From NCBI GenBank assembly GCA_963677225.1, contig OY781923.1, positions 434,001 through 498,000 of the forward strand: 64,000 nucleotides of DNA, written 5' to 3'. Shown in pieces: positions 17,183 through 26,246 of this stretch (positions within the stretch are counted from its first letter, which is position 1; each line of letters opens with the position of its first letter). This DNA comes from SABI01 sp028532915 (GTDB taxonomy: Bacteria > Spirochaetota > Spirochaetia > Sphaerochaetales > Sphaerochaetaceae). Both the position numbers and the translations under genes were made by a program. The notes below the pieces were generated by a model. It was not told where the DNA came from. It saw only the letters and a list, made by a program, of their open reading frames with translations, and did no database searches.

Positions 17183-18241
17183 ATGAAAAAAAGAATAATC
17201 AGTATTCTGATTGTGTCAATGTGTGTATTTTCCCTGTTCGCTCAGGGAGCAGAGGAGGCTTCCGATAAAGTATGGCCTAAGACACAGCCTGTGGTGTATA
17301 TCGGATTCGGTGCCGGCGGAGGTACAGATACTTCAGTACGTCCTGTTATTGCGAAGATGGAAGAATATCTGGGTGAGACAATCAACGTTGTAAACCAGTC
17401 AGGGGCTTCTTCCGCTGTCGCTGCAAACAATGTTATCCATAAGGACCATGACGGATACAGCATGTTTGCCACCGGTTCTGGGGCTTTTTCCGGATTCAGA
17501 GTCAACGGTACCAGCGATACTTACTGGGCAGATTGGATTTCCTTCCACCCGTTCACAGGTCCGGCGGTTCTTGTTGTTCGCGCAGACAGTGATCTTAAGG
17601 ACTTCGACGATGTCATAGACCGGCTGAAAAGCGGGGACATGATCAACTTCGCAATCAGCGGATTCGGTGTCGGTCCACACGTGCTGTTTGACGCTATCAG
17701 AAGCGAAGTAGGTGCGGCACAGCCTAACTACATCACATCAGGTTCATGTAACAAGGCAGGTGTAAGTGTGATCGCGGGAGATGCAGAGATGGCTATGGCA
17801 ACTTTCGGTTCGGTTATCGATTTCATCAAAGCCGGACAGTTGAGAGCTGTTGCAATCACATCTACTGACGATTATACCAAGTTCGGCTTGAACATTCCTG
17901 CGATCGTTTCTTTGATTCCCGATAGTGACTACATCCCGATGCTGAGTGAGACCTGGCCGATAATGATCCCGAGAGACGCTCCTGCAGATATGGTCGCCAA
18001 AATCAAAGAGGCCTTCCTGTGGGCGATAGAGCAGGATGAGATTGTCGATTATGCTGAGAACATGGGATATGAATTGTGCGGATATACTGATGAAGAAGCA
18101 GATAAATTCTATGCTATTCAGGAATCCGGATATTCATGGGCACAGTGGAATTCAGGAATGGTGGAAAATGATCCTGCCAAGATTGGAATTCCTACACTCG
18201 AAGAGTTCGATTGGGAGCAGATGAAAGCTCAGATCAATTAA
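17183..18241 (+). CDS. tctC: TTT extracytoplasmic substrate-binding protein TctC, second system
   Basis: The protein is 352 residues from ATG 17183, which has AAAGGAGG immediately upstream; an in-frame start at 17156 lacks one. The signal peptide ends around SLFA-QGAEE. The mature part has the Bug/TctC start (WPKTQPVVYIGFGAGGG) and HDGYSMFATG. It should bind a carboxylate for the TctAB pair encoded downstream. It is longer than the tctC product at 11838 and clearly a different specificity. A long hairpin separates it from tctB. Confidence 0.85.
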   Translation: MKKRIISILIVSMCVFSLFAQGAEEASDKVWPKTQPVVYIGFGAGGGTDTSVRPVIAKMEEYLGETINVVNQSGASSAVAANNVIHKDHDGYSMFATGSGAFSGFRVNGTSDTYWADWISFHPFTGPAVLVVRADSDLKDFDDVIDRLKSGDMINFAISGFGVGPHVLFDAIRSEVGAAQPNYITSGSCNKAGVSVIAGDAEMAMATFGSVIDFIKAGQLRAVAITSTDDYTKFGLNIPAIVSLIPDSDYIPMLSETWPIMIPRDAPADMVAKIKEAFLWAIEQDEIVDYAENMGYELCGYTDEEADKFYAIQESGYSWAQWNSGMVENDPAKIGIPTLEEFDWEQMKAQIN

Positions 18242-18250
18242 CAAGACATG

Positions 18251-18290
18251 CAGATTCCCGGGGGAGCTTCAAGGCTTTCCCCGGAGTCTG
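18251..18290 (+). other. Long hairpin between tctC and tctB
   Basis: CAGATT (18251-18256) pairs with AGTCTG (18285-18290), and CCGGGGGAGC (18258-18267) pairs with GC-T-TTCCCCGG (18274-18284), giving about 16 bp with small bulges and a 6-base loop. It is GC-rich with no T-run and lies before the AAGGAGG site of tctB. It probably sets the excess of binding protein over membrane subunits. Confidence 0.6.
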
Positions 18291-18303
18291 TAAGGAGGGT
18301 TAT

Positions 18304-18789
18304 GTGACTAACTATTCAAAAAAGGATGCCAGTGACCTGATAATGGGGGTCTTCCTTGACATCTTCGGCATCTATCTTACCTATGCGGGACTTCACATGA
18401 AAGTCTTCAAGACATTCCTTGACGGACCGGGTTTCTTTCCATTTGTTCTCGGACTGATTCTGCTGACATTAGGGATCATTATGACGACCGTTGGGATAAG
18501 ATCCGGAGGATTTTTATATTTGAAGGAGAATGTCAAAGGGCATAAAATGCTTGCGTTCTTCACTCACGAAGAGACTGTCAGGGTTCTCATACTCATCGCT
18601 ATGATGGCAGTCTACATCTTCGGTCTGATCGGAAGGATGCATTTTTCGGTTGCTACCTGCATATATCTGCTGGCAACAATGTTTTATCTTCGTTCAACCA
18701 AGTGGTGGAAAATAATCATAATAAGTGTGGTCGCCTCGATTATGATCTCATTTATCTTCCAGTATTTCTTCAAGATTCCATTACCTTAG
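18304..18789 (+). CDS. tctB: TTT small membrane subunit TctB, second system
   Basis: This 161-residue protein with four membrane spans has the TctB pattern, beginning KKDASDLIMGVFLDIFG. The start is placed at GTG 18304 because AAGGAGG precedes it by 5 bases; the longer frame from 18211 would run through the hairpin and into tctC. It ends 11 bases before tctA. It forms the membrane part of the second TTT importer with the next gene product. Confidence 0.8.
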   Translation: MTNYSKKDASDLIMGVFLDIFGIYLTYAGLHMKVFKTFLDGPGFFPFVLGLILLTLGIIMTTVGIRSGGFLYLKENVKGHKMLAFFTHEETVRVLILIAMMAVYIFGLIGRMHFSVATCIYLLATMFYLRSTKWWKIIIISVVASIMISFIFQYFFKIPLP

Positions 18790-18800
18790 GAGGTTGCATC

Positions 18801-20327
18801 ATGTTTTCAGCAGTAGGACAACAGCTTGCATATTTTGCTCAGGCTGTAGCCGTATCGTTTACTCCAATGCACATCGCAGTGGTCGCTGCAGCGACTATCA
18901 TGGGTATAATAGTCGGGGCCGTACCGGGACTTACGGCAACGATGGCGTTGGCACTATTAATTAATCTAACATATTCAATGGAGATGGGTAATGCGATAGC
19001 ATTTCTCCTCGGAGTCTATATAGGAGCGGTTATGGGTGGCTGTTACTCAGCTATCATGATAAATATTCCTGGCACCCCTTCCGCGGCAGCTACAGCTCTA
19101 GACGGTTTTGTTCTGGCAAGACAGGGCAATGGAGGACGGGCTGTCGGTGCTGGTATTATCGCATCCTTTGTCGGCTCTACTATATCGATTCTCATATTGC
19201 TTCTTCTCACTCCTTTCGTCTATAGAGTTGCACTGAAATTCGGACACTGGGAGAATTTCCTTCTCGCCGTCTTCGGGATCATGATCTGTGGAAATCTATC
19301 GACCGACAGCTCTCCAATAAAAGGATGGATCGTCGGATTCTTGGGCTTTTTCACGGCGATGATCGGCCTTGATGCCGTTTACTCTTTTCCTCGGTTCACC
19401 TTCGGAAGCTATAATATGATGGCTGGAATATCGTTGATACCTGCACTAATAGGTGTATTCGGTATTTCTGAGATCCTCATCGTACTTCAGGATCGCACTC
19501 CATATAAGATCGAAGGAAGGGTGGGGAAAATACTACCTGATAAAGGAATTTTGAAACAGATTCTTACTCCCGCAGCAAGATCAGGCGTGATCGGATCAGC
19601 AATCGGGGCTATTCCGGGGGCAGGTGAAGATATTGCCGCATGGGTAGCGTACGATGTAGGAAAAAGAAGAAGTAAGAATTCGAAGATGTTTGGGAAAGGT
19701 TCATACGAGGGGTTAGCGAGTGCCGAAACAGCGAACAACGCCTGTGTAGGCGGTGCCATGATTCCTCTTCTCACCCTTGCTGTTCCCGGCAGCCCTCCTG
19801 CAGCGATGTTTCTGGCGGCAATCATGCTTCACGGGGTGAAGCCCGGACCTATGCTTGCTTTCGAACAGCCTACATTTCTCTATCAGACAGGGACAACGCT
19901 GTTCATAGCAACGGTATGTATGCTGATTTTCGGCTTGCTACTGGTCAAACCGATGGTTTCGATTCTTAAAGTCAATAGAAAAATTCTGATGCCGATAATT
20001 GTTCCTTTGACGGTGATCGGTGCATATGCGGGGAATGTAAATCCGTTCGACATCTTTGTGATGTTCATTTTCGGTATCATCGGATATATCCTGCGCAAAC
20101 AAGACTACCCTATGGCTCCACTTGTGTTGGGTATCATATTGGGTCCGAATGCCGATATCTATTTCAGACAGGCTCTAATGCAGGGGCAGGGATCGATCCT
20201 TCCTCTTCTAGCCAGACCCGTAGGAGCGATTCTTATCATCGCTATAGTTCTTATTGTCATCAGCGGTGCAAGAAGAGCGAAGAAACTTGCTCAGGTAAAT
20301 TCACAAGGAGTATCAGAAAATGAGTGA
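18801..20327 (+). CDS. tctA: TTT large membrane subunit TctA, second system
   Basis: The 508-residue membrane protein has the duplicated TctA motifs: VPGLTATMA, GCYSAIMINIPGTPSA, then GAIPGAGEDIAAW, ETANNACVGGAMIPLLT and AVPGSPPAA. Translation starts at ATG 18801 after GGAGG; an upstream in-frame ATG at 18702 lies inside tctB and has no site. The C-terminus overlaps the dehydrogenase gene by 8 bases. The product is the channel subunit of the second TTT importer. Confidence 0.92.
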   Translation: MFSAVGQQLAYFAQAVAVSFTPMHIAVVAAATIMGIIVGAVPGLTATMALALLINLTYSMEMGNAIAFLLGVYIGAVMGGCYSAIMINIPGTPSAAATALDGFVLARQGNGGRAVGAGIIASFVGSTISILILLLLTPFVYRVALKFGHWENFLLAVFGIMICGNLSTDSSPIKGWIVGFLGFFTAMIGLDAVYSFPRFTFGSYNMMAGISLIPALIGVFGISEILIVLQDRTPYKIEGRVGKILPDKGILKQILTPAARSGVIGSAIGAIPGAGEDIAAWVAYDVGKRRSKNSKMFGKGSYEGLASAETANNACVGGAMIPLLTLAVPGSPPAAMFLAAIMLHGVKPGPMLAFEQPTFLYQTGTTLFIATVCMLIFGLLLVKPMVSILKVNRKILMPIIVPLTVIGAYAGNVNPFDIFVMFIFGIIGYILRKQDYPMAPLVLGIILGPNADIYFRQALMQGQGSILPLLARPVGAILIIAIVLIVISGARRAKKLAQVNSQGVSENE

Positions 20328-21072
20328 TTCAACCAAAACAGTTATAGTAACAGGCGGCGTCGGCGGTCTGGGATCTGTGATGTGTGAAAAGTTTGCAGAA
20401 GCAGGGAACAGAGTTTATGCTCTCGATCTCGATAAAGAGAAGGGAGAGAGCATGGAAGTAAGAATGAGGGAAAAGGGTTATGATTTCTCTTTCATACAAA
20501 TGGATCTTACCAGTGAAGAAGATTGGGCCAAGGCTGTCGCCTCTATCGTGAGGAATGTCAATTCTATCGATGTTCTGATCAATAATGCAGGTATCAACAT
20601 CAGAAAGCCTATTGAAGAGATGAATATCGACGAATGGAACACGATGATGAGAGTGAACACCGGATCGGTTTTTCTGGGATGTAAATATGTGATTCCCGTG
20701 ATGAAAGAACAGCATGACGGAGTGATCATCAATATGTCCAGTGTATGCGGTCTGGTTGGCCATAAATACACTCCCGAAGCCTATACAGCTTCAAAGGGAG
20801 CAGTGACCATGCTGACAAAGGCCGTCGCATCCAGATATGCACAATTCGGGATCAGGTCGAATTCCATTCACCCAAGCACGGTCGATACACCTTTAGTACA
20901 GAAGCTGTTCGAGAATCCGGAGAGAAAGGCGGAGAGACTGGGAGAAGTTCCTCTCGGTCGTCTGTGCAGTGCGGATGATGTTGCAAACGCGGCAGTTTTT
21001 CTGGCAAGTGAAAAAGCATCTTTTATCAACGGATTGGCGATGAGTGTGGATGGTGGTGTTACCTGTTATTGA
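20320..21072 (+). CDS. Short-chain dehydrogenase/reductase
   Basis: This is a 250-residue classical SDR. The NAD(P) site is TGGVGGLG (residues 11-18), NNAG is at 88-91, and the catalytic residues are S140/S141, Y155 and K159 (YTASK). The Asp in ALDLDK after the second beta strand favours NAD over NADP. The family includes gluconate/sorbose/sugar-alcohol dehydrogenases. Overlap with tctA and the shared operon imply that it oxidises or reduces the imported hydroxy acid before the transketolase and GarR steps. The substrate is unknown. A terminator follows. Confidence 0.87.
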   Translation: MSDSTKTVIVTGGVGGLGSVMCEKFAEAGNRVYALDLDKEKGESMEVRMREKGYDFSFIQMDLTSEEDWAKAVASIVRNVNSIDVLINNAGINIRKPIEEMNIDEWNTMMRVNTGSVFLGCKYVIPVMKEQHDGVIINMSSVCGLVGHKYTPEAYTASKGAVTMLTKAVASRYAQFGIRSNSIHPSTVDTPLVQKLFENPERKAERLGEVPLGRLCSADDVANAAVFLASEKASFINGLAMSVDGGVTCY

Positions 21073-21124
21073 CAGGAACATCTGCCGCCCTCACGCAGTT
21101 AAAATCAAATATTGGTTCTTTCAC

Positions 21125-21157
21125 GATGGTGAGGTTTTTTTAAATTACCTCACCATC
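21125..21157 (+). terminator. Rho-independent terminator of second TTT operon
   Basis: GATGGTGAGG (21125-21134) pairs perfectly with CCTCACCATC (21148-21157) over a 13-base loop, followed by TTTAT. Confidence 0.75.
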
Positions 21158-21257
21158 TTTATCTGCATATCCCAACTGGTATTTTTTTTCGACGGGAAAT
21201 ATGCTCTCTCTATTCTTTAATAGTTCAGAGTAAGATATACTTGCAGATATTTTTGTA

Positions 21258-21279
21258 TGGTATAATCTATTGTTGTAAT
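21258..21279 (+). promoter_or_regulatory. Extended -10 promoter and possible autoregulatory site of gntR gene
   Basis: TGGTATAAT (21258-21266) is an extended -10 element with a perfect TATAAT. Directly after it, TGTTGTAAT (21271-21279) repeats the left half of the operator at 14289-14313, and the same nine bases occur at 17048-17056 before tctC. This suggests weak self-regulation by the GntR protein. Confidence 0.4.
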
Positions 21280-21317
21280 ATATTATATCGCGAACATTAA
21301 ATGGGTGGTATACAGAG

Positions 21318-22019
21318 GTGAAAAGCAGTCTCAGTCAAGTAAAGAAGTTAAACGTACAGGAGCAGATTTACCAACAATTGCGGGAGAACATCTTTTCTCA
21401 GCAATGGCTTCCCGGTGACAAGATTCCCTCAGAGAATGAGCTTTCACAGATTTTCAACGCAAGCAGAGTGTCCATTCGCGGAGCGATTCAGAAACTCATT
21501 GCTCAGGGATTTCTGGAATCTAAACAGGGTGAGGGGACTTTTGTACGTACTTTGACGATCGAGCATGCTTTCGGCAGCCTTATGACCCTTATCAGTCTGA
21601 GCAAGCGGAATATTCTTCAGGTCCTGCAGTACAGAAAGATGATCGAGGTGGGAATAGCCGAGATGATCATCGATAACTGCACCGAGAAGGATATTGTCTA
21701 CCTGAGAAATAATCTTGAAGAGATGGTGTCTTCCAAGAATAACTATGATCATGCGGCGGATATGGACCTGCAGTTCCATCTCTATCTTTCCAAAATGTCG
21801 GGAAATGATCTGGTCGTACATATCAATTCGATTATCTTCGAGATTTATCAGTCAGTCATGCATGAGGTCAAACAGAAAGTAGGTGCTGAAGCCGGTGATT
21901 TCTATCACAAGAGAATCATCGACTCTATTGAACAAAAAAACAGAAAAGAGTTGAGAAAGAACATCGAGGAACACCTTGATTGGACAATTGAGAAGATCAA
22001 AGAGGCTGAGATTATCTAG
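21318..22019 (+). CDS. GntR-family regulator, FadR/FCD type
   Basis: The 233-residue product starts at GTG 21318. The N-terminal winged helix includes QEQIYQQLRENI, PGDKIPSENELSQIF and SRVSIRGAIQKL. The C-terminal FCD domain is all-helical with D/H residues (DMDLQFHLYL and EEHLDWT) that usually bind a metal and a carboxylate effector. It is the last gene of the split-transketolase/TTT cassette and has its own promoter. It likely represses that cassette through the palindrome at 14289-14313 until an imported hydroxy acid is bound. Confidence 0.88.
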   Translation: MKSSLSQVKKLNVQEQIYQQLRENIFSQQWLPGDKIPSENELSQIFNASRVSIRGAIQKLIAQGFLESKQGEGTFVRTLTIEHAFGSLMTLISLSKRNILQVLQYRKMIEVGIAEMIIDNCTEKDIVYLRNNLEEMVSSKNNYDHAADMDLQFHLYLSKMSGNDLVVHINSIIFEIYQSVMHEVKQKVGAEAGDFYHKRIIDSIEQKNRKELRKNIEEHLDWTIEKIKEAEII

Positions 22020-22981
22020 AATAATTACTTTTCAGTTGTTGATAAATAATCTACGACTCTAATAAATCAATGTTTCCGATAACTTTTTTGAAAGCATGAA
22101 TATATGCATCTATCTGCTTTTTTTCGAAATGCTTAAACCATGGGATGGCAAGTGAATATTTTTTAATGTTTTCTGAATTCTTTAATGTTCCTACCCCTTG
22201 TCTTACGTCTCTTTGACCAAAAGAAATTGACGTTGGTTTTCCCGTATTAAAAATATCCGCAGTATGGAAAAAAGGGTGAAGGTGCAGCGGCTCATTTCCC
22301 CCAGGAAAGCACCAGGAGATACCTTCTGCTCTTATTGCTTCTGCAAATTTACTGCATTCAATATTATTTAATTCTTCGGAATTGAATAATGCTTGCGGGT
22401 AATACCATGCGCCCATTGTATAATTTGTAGAAGGGCTAATTCGATGTGGCCTTATTCCCGGGACATCAACCATCTGGTCCCAAAAATAATTCATTGCAGC
22501 CTGTATTTCTTCAATTCTCTGCTGAAAATATTTTAATTGAACTCTCCCCATTGCAGAACAGGTTTGATTGATCCTTCCTTTCATAGCCCCAAGAGGCAAC
22601 CCGGAATATTTTTTTAAATATTTAAAGGTAATTTGATTGTCGGGAGTGTTGAATTTTGTTTCTACACCCGTTCTTTCATAATGCGCGAAAGCTATACAAC
22701 GTTCATATAGTTCACGATTATTCGTGACAATCATACCGCCTTCACCAATCGCCAAGCCTTTTCCTGCCATCATGCTCATAGCTCCAATATCGCCGATTGT
22801 CCCGATCTTTTGTCCTTTGTATAATCCTCCGTGTGCGTGGGAAGCGTCTTCTATTACTTTTATATTATGTTTATGTGCGATTCCCATTATTTTATCCATC
22901 GGACAAGGATGGCCAGCATAATGTGTTACCACGATTGCTTTGGTTCTATTACATATTCGATGTTCAATATCATTTGGATTG

Positions 22982-22988
22982 ATACAAA
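22982..22988. repeat. Target-site duplication, left copy
   Basis: ATACAAA directly abuts the left inverted repeat and matches the copy at 24718-24724. Confidence 0.9.
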
Positions 22989-23014
22989 CCCAAAATTTCG
23001 CACACTGTTTAGCA
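22989..23014 (+). repeat. Left terminal inverted repeat of the IS
   Basis: The repeat begins CCCAAAATTTCGC and ends GTTTAGCA. It differs from the complement of the right end at 3 of 26 positions. Confidence 0.9.
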
Positions 23015-23100
23015 TGATTTCCTAAAATCGACAATAAATTTCTTTGATTAAACAAGTTATTTGATAGACTTTTTATTGATATAGTGCTAATATATATAGC

Positions 23101-24681
23101 ATGAGTAAGGACTTCAAATATGTGTGGAATAAACAGCGGGGTTGCTACAATGTGAACCTCGATAATCCCGTCTACAATCCTGAGACCAAGAAGACTTCCC
23201 ACCACTACAAGCTGGTTGGGACTGCTAAGGAAAAAGGTGGTGAGATCACCTTCGGTCCCAGCTATAAGCTTCTCATGCAGCAGGAAGATGCTATCGATTC
23301 GGCATTGAGTTCCAAGACTACGACCACCCTGACCGGTGAGAATCTGATCATCGAGAAAGCCATCAAAGCCACCGGTGTGAAACCTTTTCTTCGCACAGCT
23401 TTTTCTCCTGATGACGGGCAATCCATTCTTGATCTAGCATCCTACATTCTCTGTACCGGGTCTCCTCTCTCTTCTGCAGAATCCTGGTTGGAGTCTCATG
23501 GGAAGAAGCCCATGAGTGCCGGACGTATCAGTGAGTTGCTCAATCGTCTTGATGAGGATACGGTCTCATCCTTTCTGGGGCCCTGGATGGAACGAAAAGG
23601 AAAGGGGAAGAGTCTCTGTTATGACATCACCAGCATCAGTTCCTATGCAAGAAATAATCATTATGTTGAATGGGGTCATAACCGAGATAAAGAAAAGCTT
23701 CCGCAGATCAATCTGGCTCTGCTCTCCGCCATGAATACCGATCTGCCGATCTGGTTCTCACCGCTTTCAGGGTCTATGAATGACAGCAGGACCCTGCAGG
23801 AGATGGTAAAGCGATTGAGGAAACTGGAAGTGAAGCCCTCTGCCTTCATCATGGATAGAGGCTTCTATTCACAGGAGAATCTTAACTTCGTTACCTATCA
23901 TGGGATCAAATTCATCATTCCGGTCCCTCAGAACATAAAATGGACTCATGAGCATATACGAGAGATGAAATCTCAGATGACCGAGCATGTCAGTGGATAC
24001 ATCCGAAAAGAGAATGGGACGATCATTCAGTCCCAGACGGTGTATGTGCCTATGCCGAATGGCAGTCGTGCATGGTTGCACATTTACCGTGATGATGAGG
24101 CGGCCCTGCACAAACGGCAGTCATTCATGGACCTGTACAGCAGATGTTATGACGAACTGGACCGAGGAGAACGGGTTCCTGAGCATGCTGAGTTCTATAA
24201 GGAATTCTTTGAGTTGGGCTACAAGACGAAGAATGGACAGAAGATCAAAGCAAAGAAGAAACCACAGACCTATTTTGAAGAGCATTTCTTCGGATACTGG
24301 TGCATCTATACGAATGCGGAGAAGGATGCTAAAGCTGCTTTGGCCTGTTACCGGGAACGTAATAGTATTGAAGTGCTCTTTGATGATCTGAAGAATCAAC
24401 TCGATTGTGAGCGGTTGAGAGTGCATAGCAGCACGGCTATGTATGGCCGTCTGTTCATTCAGTTCATTGCCTTGATTCTGCTCACGTGGATACGAAAGGT
24501 CATCGAGAAAGATGGGGCTGAGTTCAGCAGGTATGCGAAAAGTTACCGTGATGTACTCAGGAGGGTAACATCCTTTTCGAAGATCTCCTTCAGGGGGAAA
24601 TACAAACCGATCTATTCTACCCCGACAAAGGGTGCACGTAAGATTTTTGAGTCCTTCGGGATCGACATCCCGACCGGCTAA
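23101..24681 (+). CDS. IS4-superfamily DDE transposase
   Basis: This 526-residue transposase has the catalytic triad D175 (CYDITS), D252 (IMDRGF) and E424. It carries the exact IS4-superfamily YREK signature Y-(2)-R-(3)-E-(6)-K at Y417, R420, E424 and K431 (YRERNSIEVLFDDLK). A long insertion between the second Asp and the Glu is normal for these enzymes. The frame is intact from ATG 23101; no good ribosome site precedes it, which is common for transposases kept at low level. The composition is more GC-rich than the surrounding AT-rich cassette. Confidence 0.95.
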   Translation: MSKDFKYVWNKQRGCYNVNLDNPVYNPETKKTSHHYKLVGTAKEKGGEITFGPSYKLLMQQEDAIDSALSSKTTTTLTGENLIIEKAIKATGVKPFLRTAFSPDDGQSILDLASYILCTGSPLSSAESWLESHGKKPMSAGRISELLNRLDEDTVSSFLGPWMERKGKGKSLCYDITSISSYARNNHYVEWGHNRDKEKLPQINLALLSAMNTDLPIWFSPLSGSMNDSRTLQEMVKRLRKLEVKPSAFIMDRGFYSQENLNFVTYHGIKFIIPVPQNIKWTHEHIREMKSQMTEHVSGYIRKENGTIIQSQTVYVPMPNGSRAWLHIYRDDEAALHKRQSFMDLYSRCYDELDRGERVPEHAEFYKEFFELGYKTKNGQKIKAKKKPQTYFEEHFFGYWCIYTNAEKDAKAALACYRERNSIEVLFDDLKNQLDCERLRVHSSTAMYGRLFIQFIALILLTWIRKVIEKDGAEFSRYAKSYRDVLRRVTSFSKISFRGKYKPIYSTPTKGARKIFESFGIDIPTG

Positions 24682-24691
24682 CCCGTCATAG

Positions 24692-24717
24692 TGCTAAACG
24701 TTGCGCGAAATTTTGGG
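24692..24717 (-). repeat. Right terminal inverted repeat of the IS
   Basis: Read on the minus strand it begins CCCAAAATTTCGC and ends GTTTAGCA, pairing with the left repeat. Confidence 0.9.
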
Positions 24718-24724
24718 ATACAAA
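24718..24724. repeat. Target-site duplication, right copy
   Basis: ATACAAA follows the right inverted repeat directly and duplicates 22982-22988. Confidence 0.9.
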
Positions 24725-25100
24725 GAGTATTTGAATCTATGTCAGCGAAATTTACAGTTGCGCCCAACATTAATGCAGGAGCTGCACTTGCCCAATAGGA
24801 CATACTTGCAGCAATTATTTCGTCTCCTGCTCCAACATTGCATGCGTACATAGAGGCTAAAAGACTTGCTGTCCCATTACAGAAACACAATGCATGATGT
24901 ACATCCAAATAATCGGCAAATTCTCTTTCAAATTTTTTTGTGATATCTGTTCCACTCATTGTTCCGTTGGTCAAAACATCAGTAACGGCCTGTATATCTT
25001 CTGTGGTCACAATTGGCCAATGAAATAGTGATTCATCTTCTTTCTCAATAGATTTTTTTCCACCATGTATGGCTAGTTTCATCTTTTCCCTCTATATAAG

Positions 25101-26237
25101 TCAAAGTAAATAGTTTTTCATAACCCGCAGTATCTTTAGTTGTTCATCGAAGTGTAATAATATTGCATCGAAAGGAGTTCCTACCGATAGATTTATCCTG
25201 TCAGGATTCAGATTATATAATCGGGTTGGATTTACAGTGCATAATTTGATCGATTCAGATAATGAGTTTTCAGTAATTTGTATGAAGTTCTCCAGATTCT
25301 TTAGTAAAAATGAACTTGCCCCAGCTAGATATGGAGTCCCGTGTAATCTTACAGGGCCTTGTTCGGTAACATCTGCAACAATATTTCCCCATTTAGACAC
25401 TCCAGGAGTTAACCCGGCTAACGGTGACATGTCACTGATAAGTATGATTTTATTTAATATTTTTGCTCTGGCAAAAACCTTAACAACTTCAGGTGGGAGA
25501 TGTTCATTATCTGAAATAATACTCATAAATAAAGAATCTTCTGCTAATTGAGCCCAAATATGATTGTTTAATCGATTTATCTTGTTTGCACTACCGTTTC
25601 CCAAATGAGTGGAAATCTTTGCTCCTGCCCTAACAGCCTTCCGAATATCCTCTGGAGTTGCTGAAGTGTGACCGATCGAACAAATAAGCCCTCTTTTCTT
25701 TGCATGCGCAATTAATTCAATCGCATTTGGTATTTCCGGTGCAATTGTGATTGTTTTTAGTACTCCCTTTGCCGCTTCTAGCCATGAATCTAGAAGACCA
25801 ATATCGGCACTCTTTACATAATTAGAATCATGAGCGCCTCTTGGACCATCATCAGGGGAGATGAAAGGTCCTTCTATATGGATCCCAGAAATCGATTTAT
25901 CAACATATGGGTTGTTTTTTTTTGCATTAATGATAGTTTTAATGTTTTTTAAAATAATGTTATTTGGACGCGTCACAATCGTAGCAAAGTGTTGGGAGAT
26001 CCCATGTTTACGAAATTCCCTGCAGATAGAGACTATTCCTTCTTCTGATAAAGTTGGTGAACTGTAATCAATTCCTTTATATCCATTAACTTGAGTGTCT
26101 ATTAGACCAGGGCAAATATAATTCATATGGTTGTATGAGTCTATTTGTCTGATATTTTGAATGATTCCGTGATTAATTTCATATGAATATGCTCTATTAT
26201 CAAATATGTTTATCCCATTGACGAAGGTGTTTGTCAT
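25101..26237 (-). CDS. nagA: NagA-like N-acetylamino-sugar deacetylase
   Basis: This is a 378-residue amidohydrolase of the N-acetylglucosamine-6-phosphate deacetylase family. It has the DTQVNG variant of the HxH motif typical of NagA, metal ligands E122 (HIEGP), H190 (SIGHTSA) and H211 (STHLGN), and catalytic D269 (LISDMSPLAG). The segment after H211 reads HLGNGSANKINRLNN, where E. coli NagA has HLYNAMPYITGREPG with a phosphate-binding Arg. The substrate may therefore not be the usual 6-phosphate. It lies 9 bases after the nagB-like gene and upstream of the IS-split aminotransferase. Confidence 0.8.
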   Translation of the reverse strand: MTNTFVNGINIFDNRAYSYEINHGIIQNIRQIDSYNHMNYICPGLIDTQVNGYKGIDYSSPTLSEEGIVSICREFRKHGISQHFATIVTRPNNIILKNIKTIINAKKNNPYVDKSISGIHIEGPFISPDDGPRGAHDSNYVKSADIGLLDSWLEAAKGVLKTITIAPEIPNAIELIAHAKKRGLICSIGHTSATPEDIRKAVRAGAKISTHLGNGSANKINRLNNHIWAQLAEDSLFMSIISDNEHLPPEVVKVFARAKILNKIILISDMSPLAGLTPGVSKWGNIVADVTEQGPVRLHGTPYLAGASSFLLKNLENFIQITENSLSESIKLCTVNPTRLYNLNPDRINLSVGTPFDAILLHFDEQLKILRVMKNYLL

Positions 26238-26246
26238 TCTCGTATC

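Larger units (their letters stand above)
22989..24717 (+). mobile_element. Complete IS4-superfamily insertion sequence (IS1634-like), 1,729 bp
   Basis: The element is bounded by imperfect inverted repeats of 26 bp (22989-23014 and 24692-24717, 23 of 26 identical) and flanked by a 7-bp direct repeat ATACAAA. It carries one intact transposase gene. It interrupts a DegT-type aminotransferase gene, and precise removal restores that frame. The clean ends and intact frame point to a recent insertion. The IS1634 assignment rests on the transposase type and length; family placement should be treated as probable. Confidence 0.93.
22051..25082 (-). pseudogene. DegT/DnrJ/EryC1-family aminotransferase, split by an insertion sequence
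   Basis: Two leftward segments make one gene: residues 1 to about 120 lie at 25082-24718 and the rest at 22988-22051. Removing the inserted element and one copy of ATACAAA restores an uninterrupted frame across the junction (NTLC-INPND). The joined protein is a fold-type I PLP enzyme of the DegT sugar-aminotransferase family, with the PLP Lys in SMMAGKG, EDASHAHGG for ring stacking and a CNGTAS turn at the N-terminus. It starts at ATG 25082 with GAGGG upstream and is the last gene of the nagB-nagA unit. It probably transaminated a keto sugar. As it stands the gene cannot give a functional enzyme. Confidence 0.9.

Noticed and set aside
18211..18303. N-terminal extension of the second TctB
   Set aside because: It would begin inside tctC and run through a strong hairpin; GTG 18304 has an ideal AAGGAGG site and gives a normal TctB length.
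22051..23421. A 456-residue leftward protein joining IS DNA to an aminotransferase end
   Set aside because: The N-terminal 130 or so residues are antisense translation of the transposase and the IS end. The real gene is the split aminotransferase.
24678..25082. A stand-alone 134-residue leftward protein
   Set aside because: It is only the N-terminal part of the split aminotransferase plus residues from the IS end.
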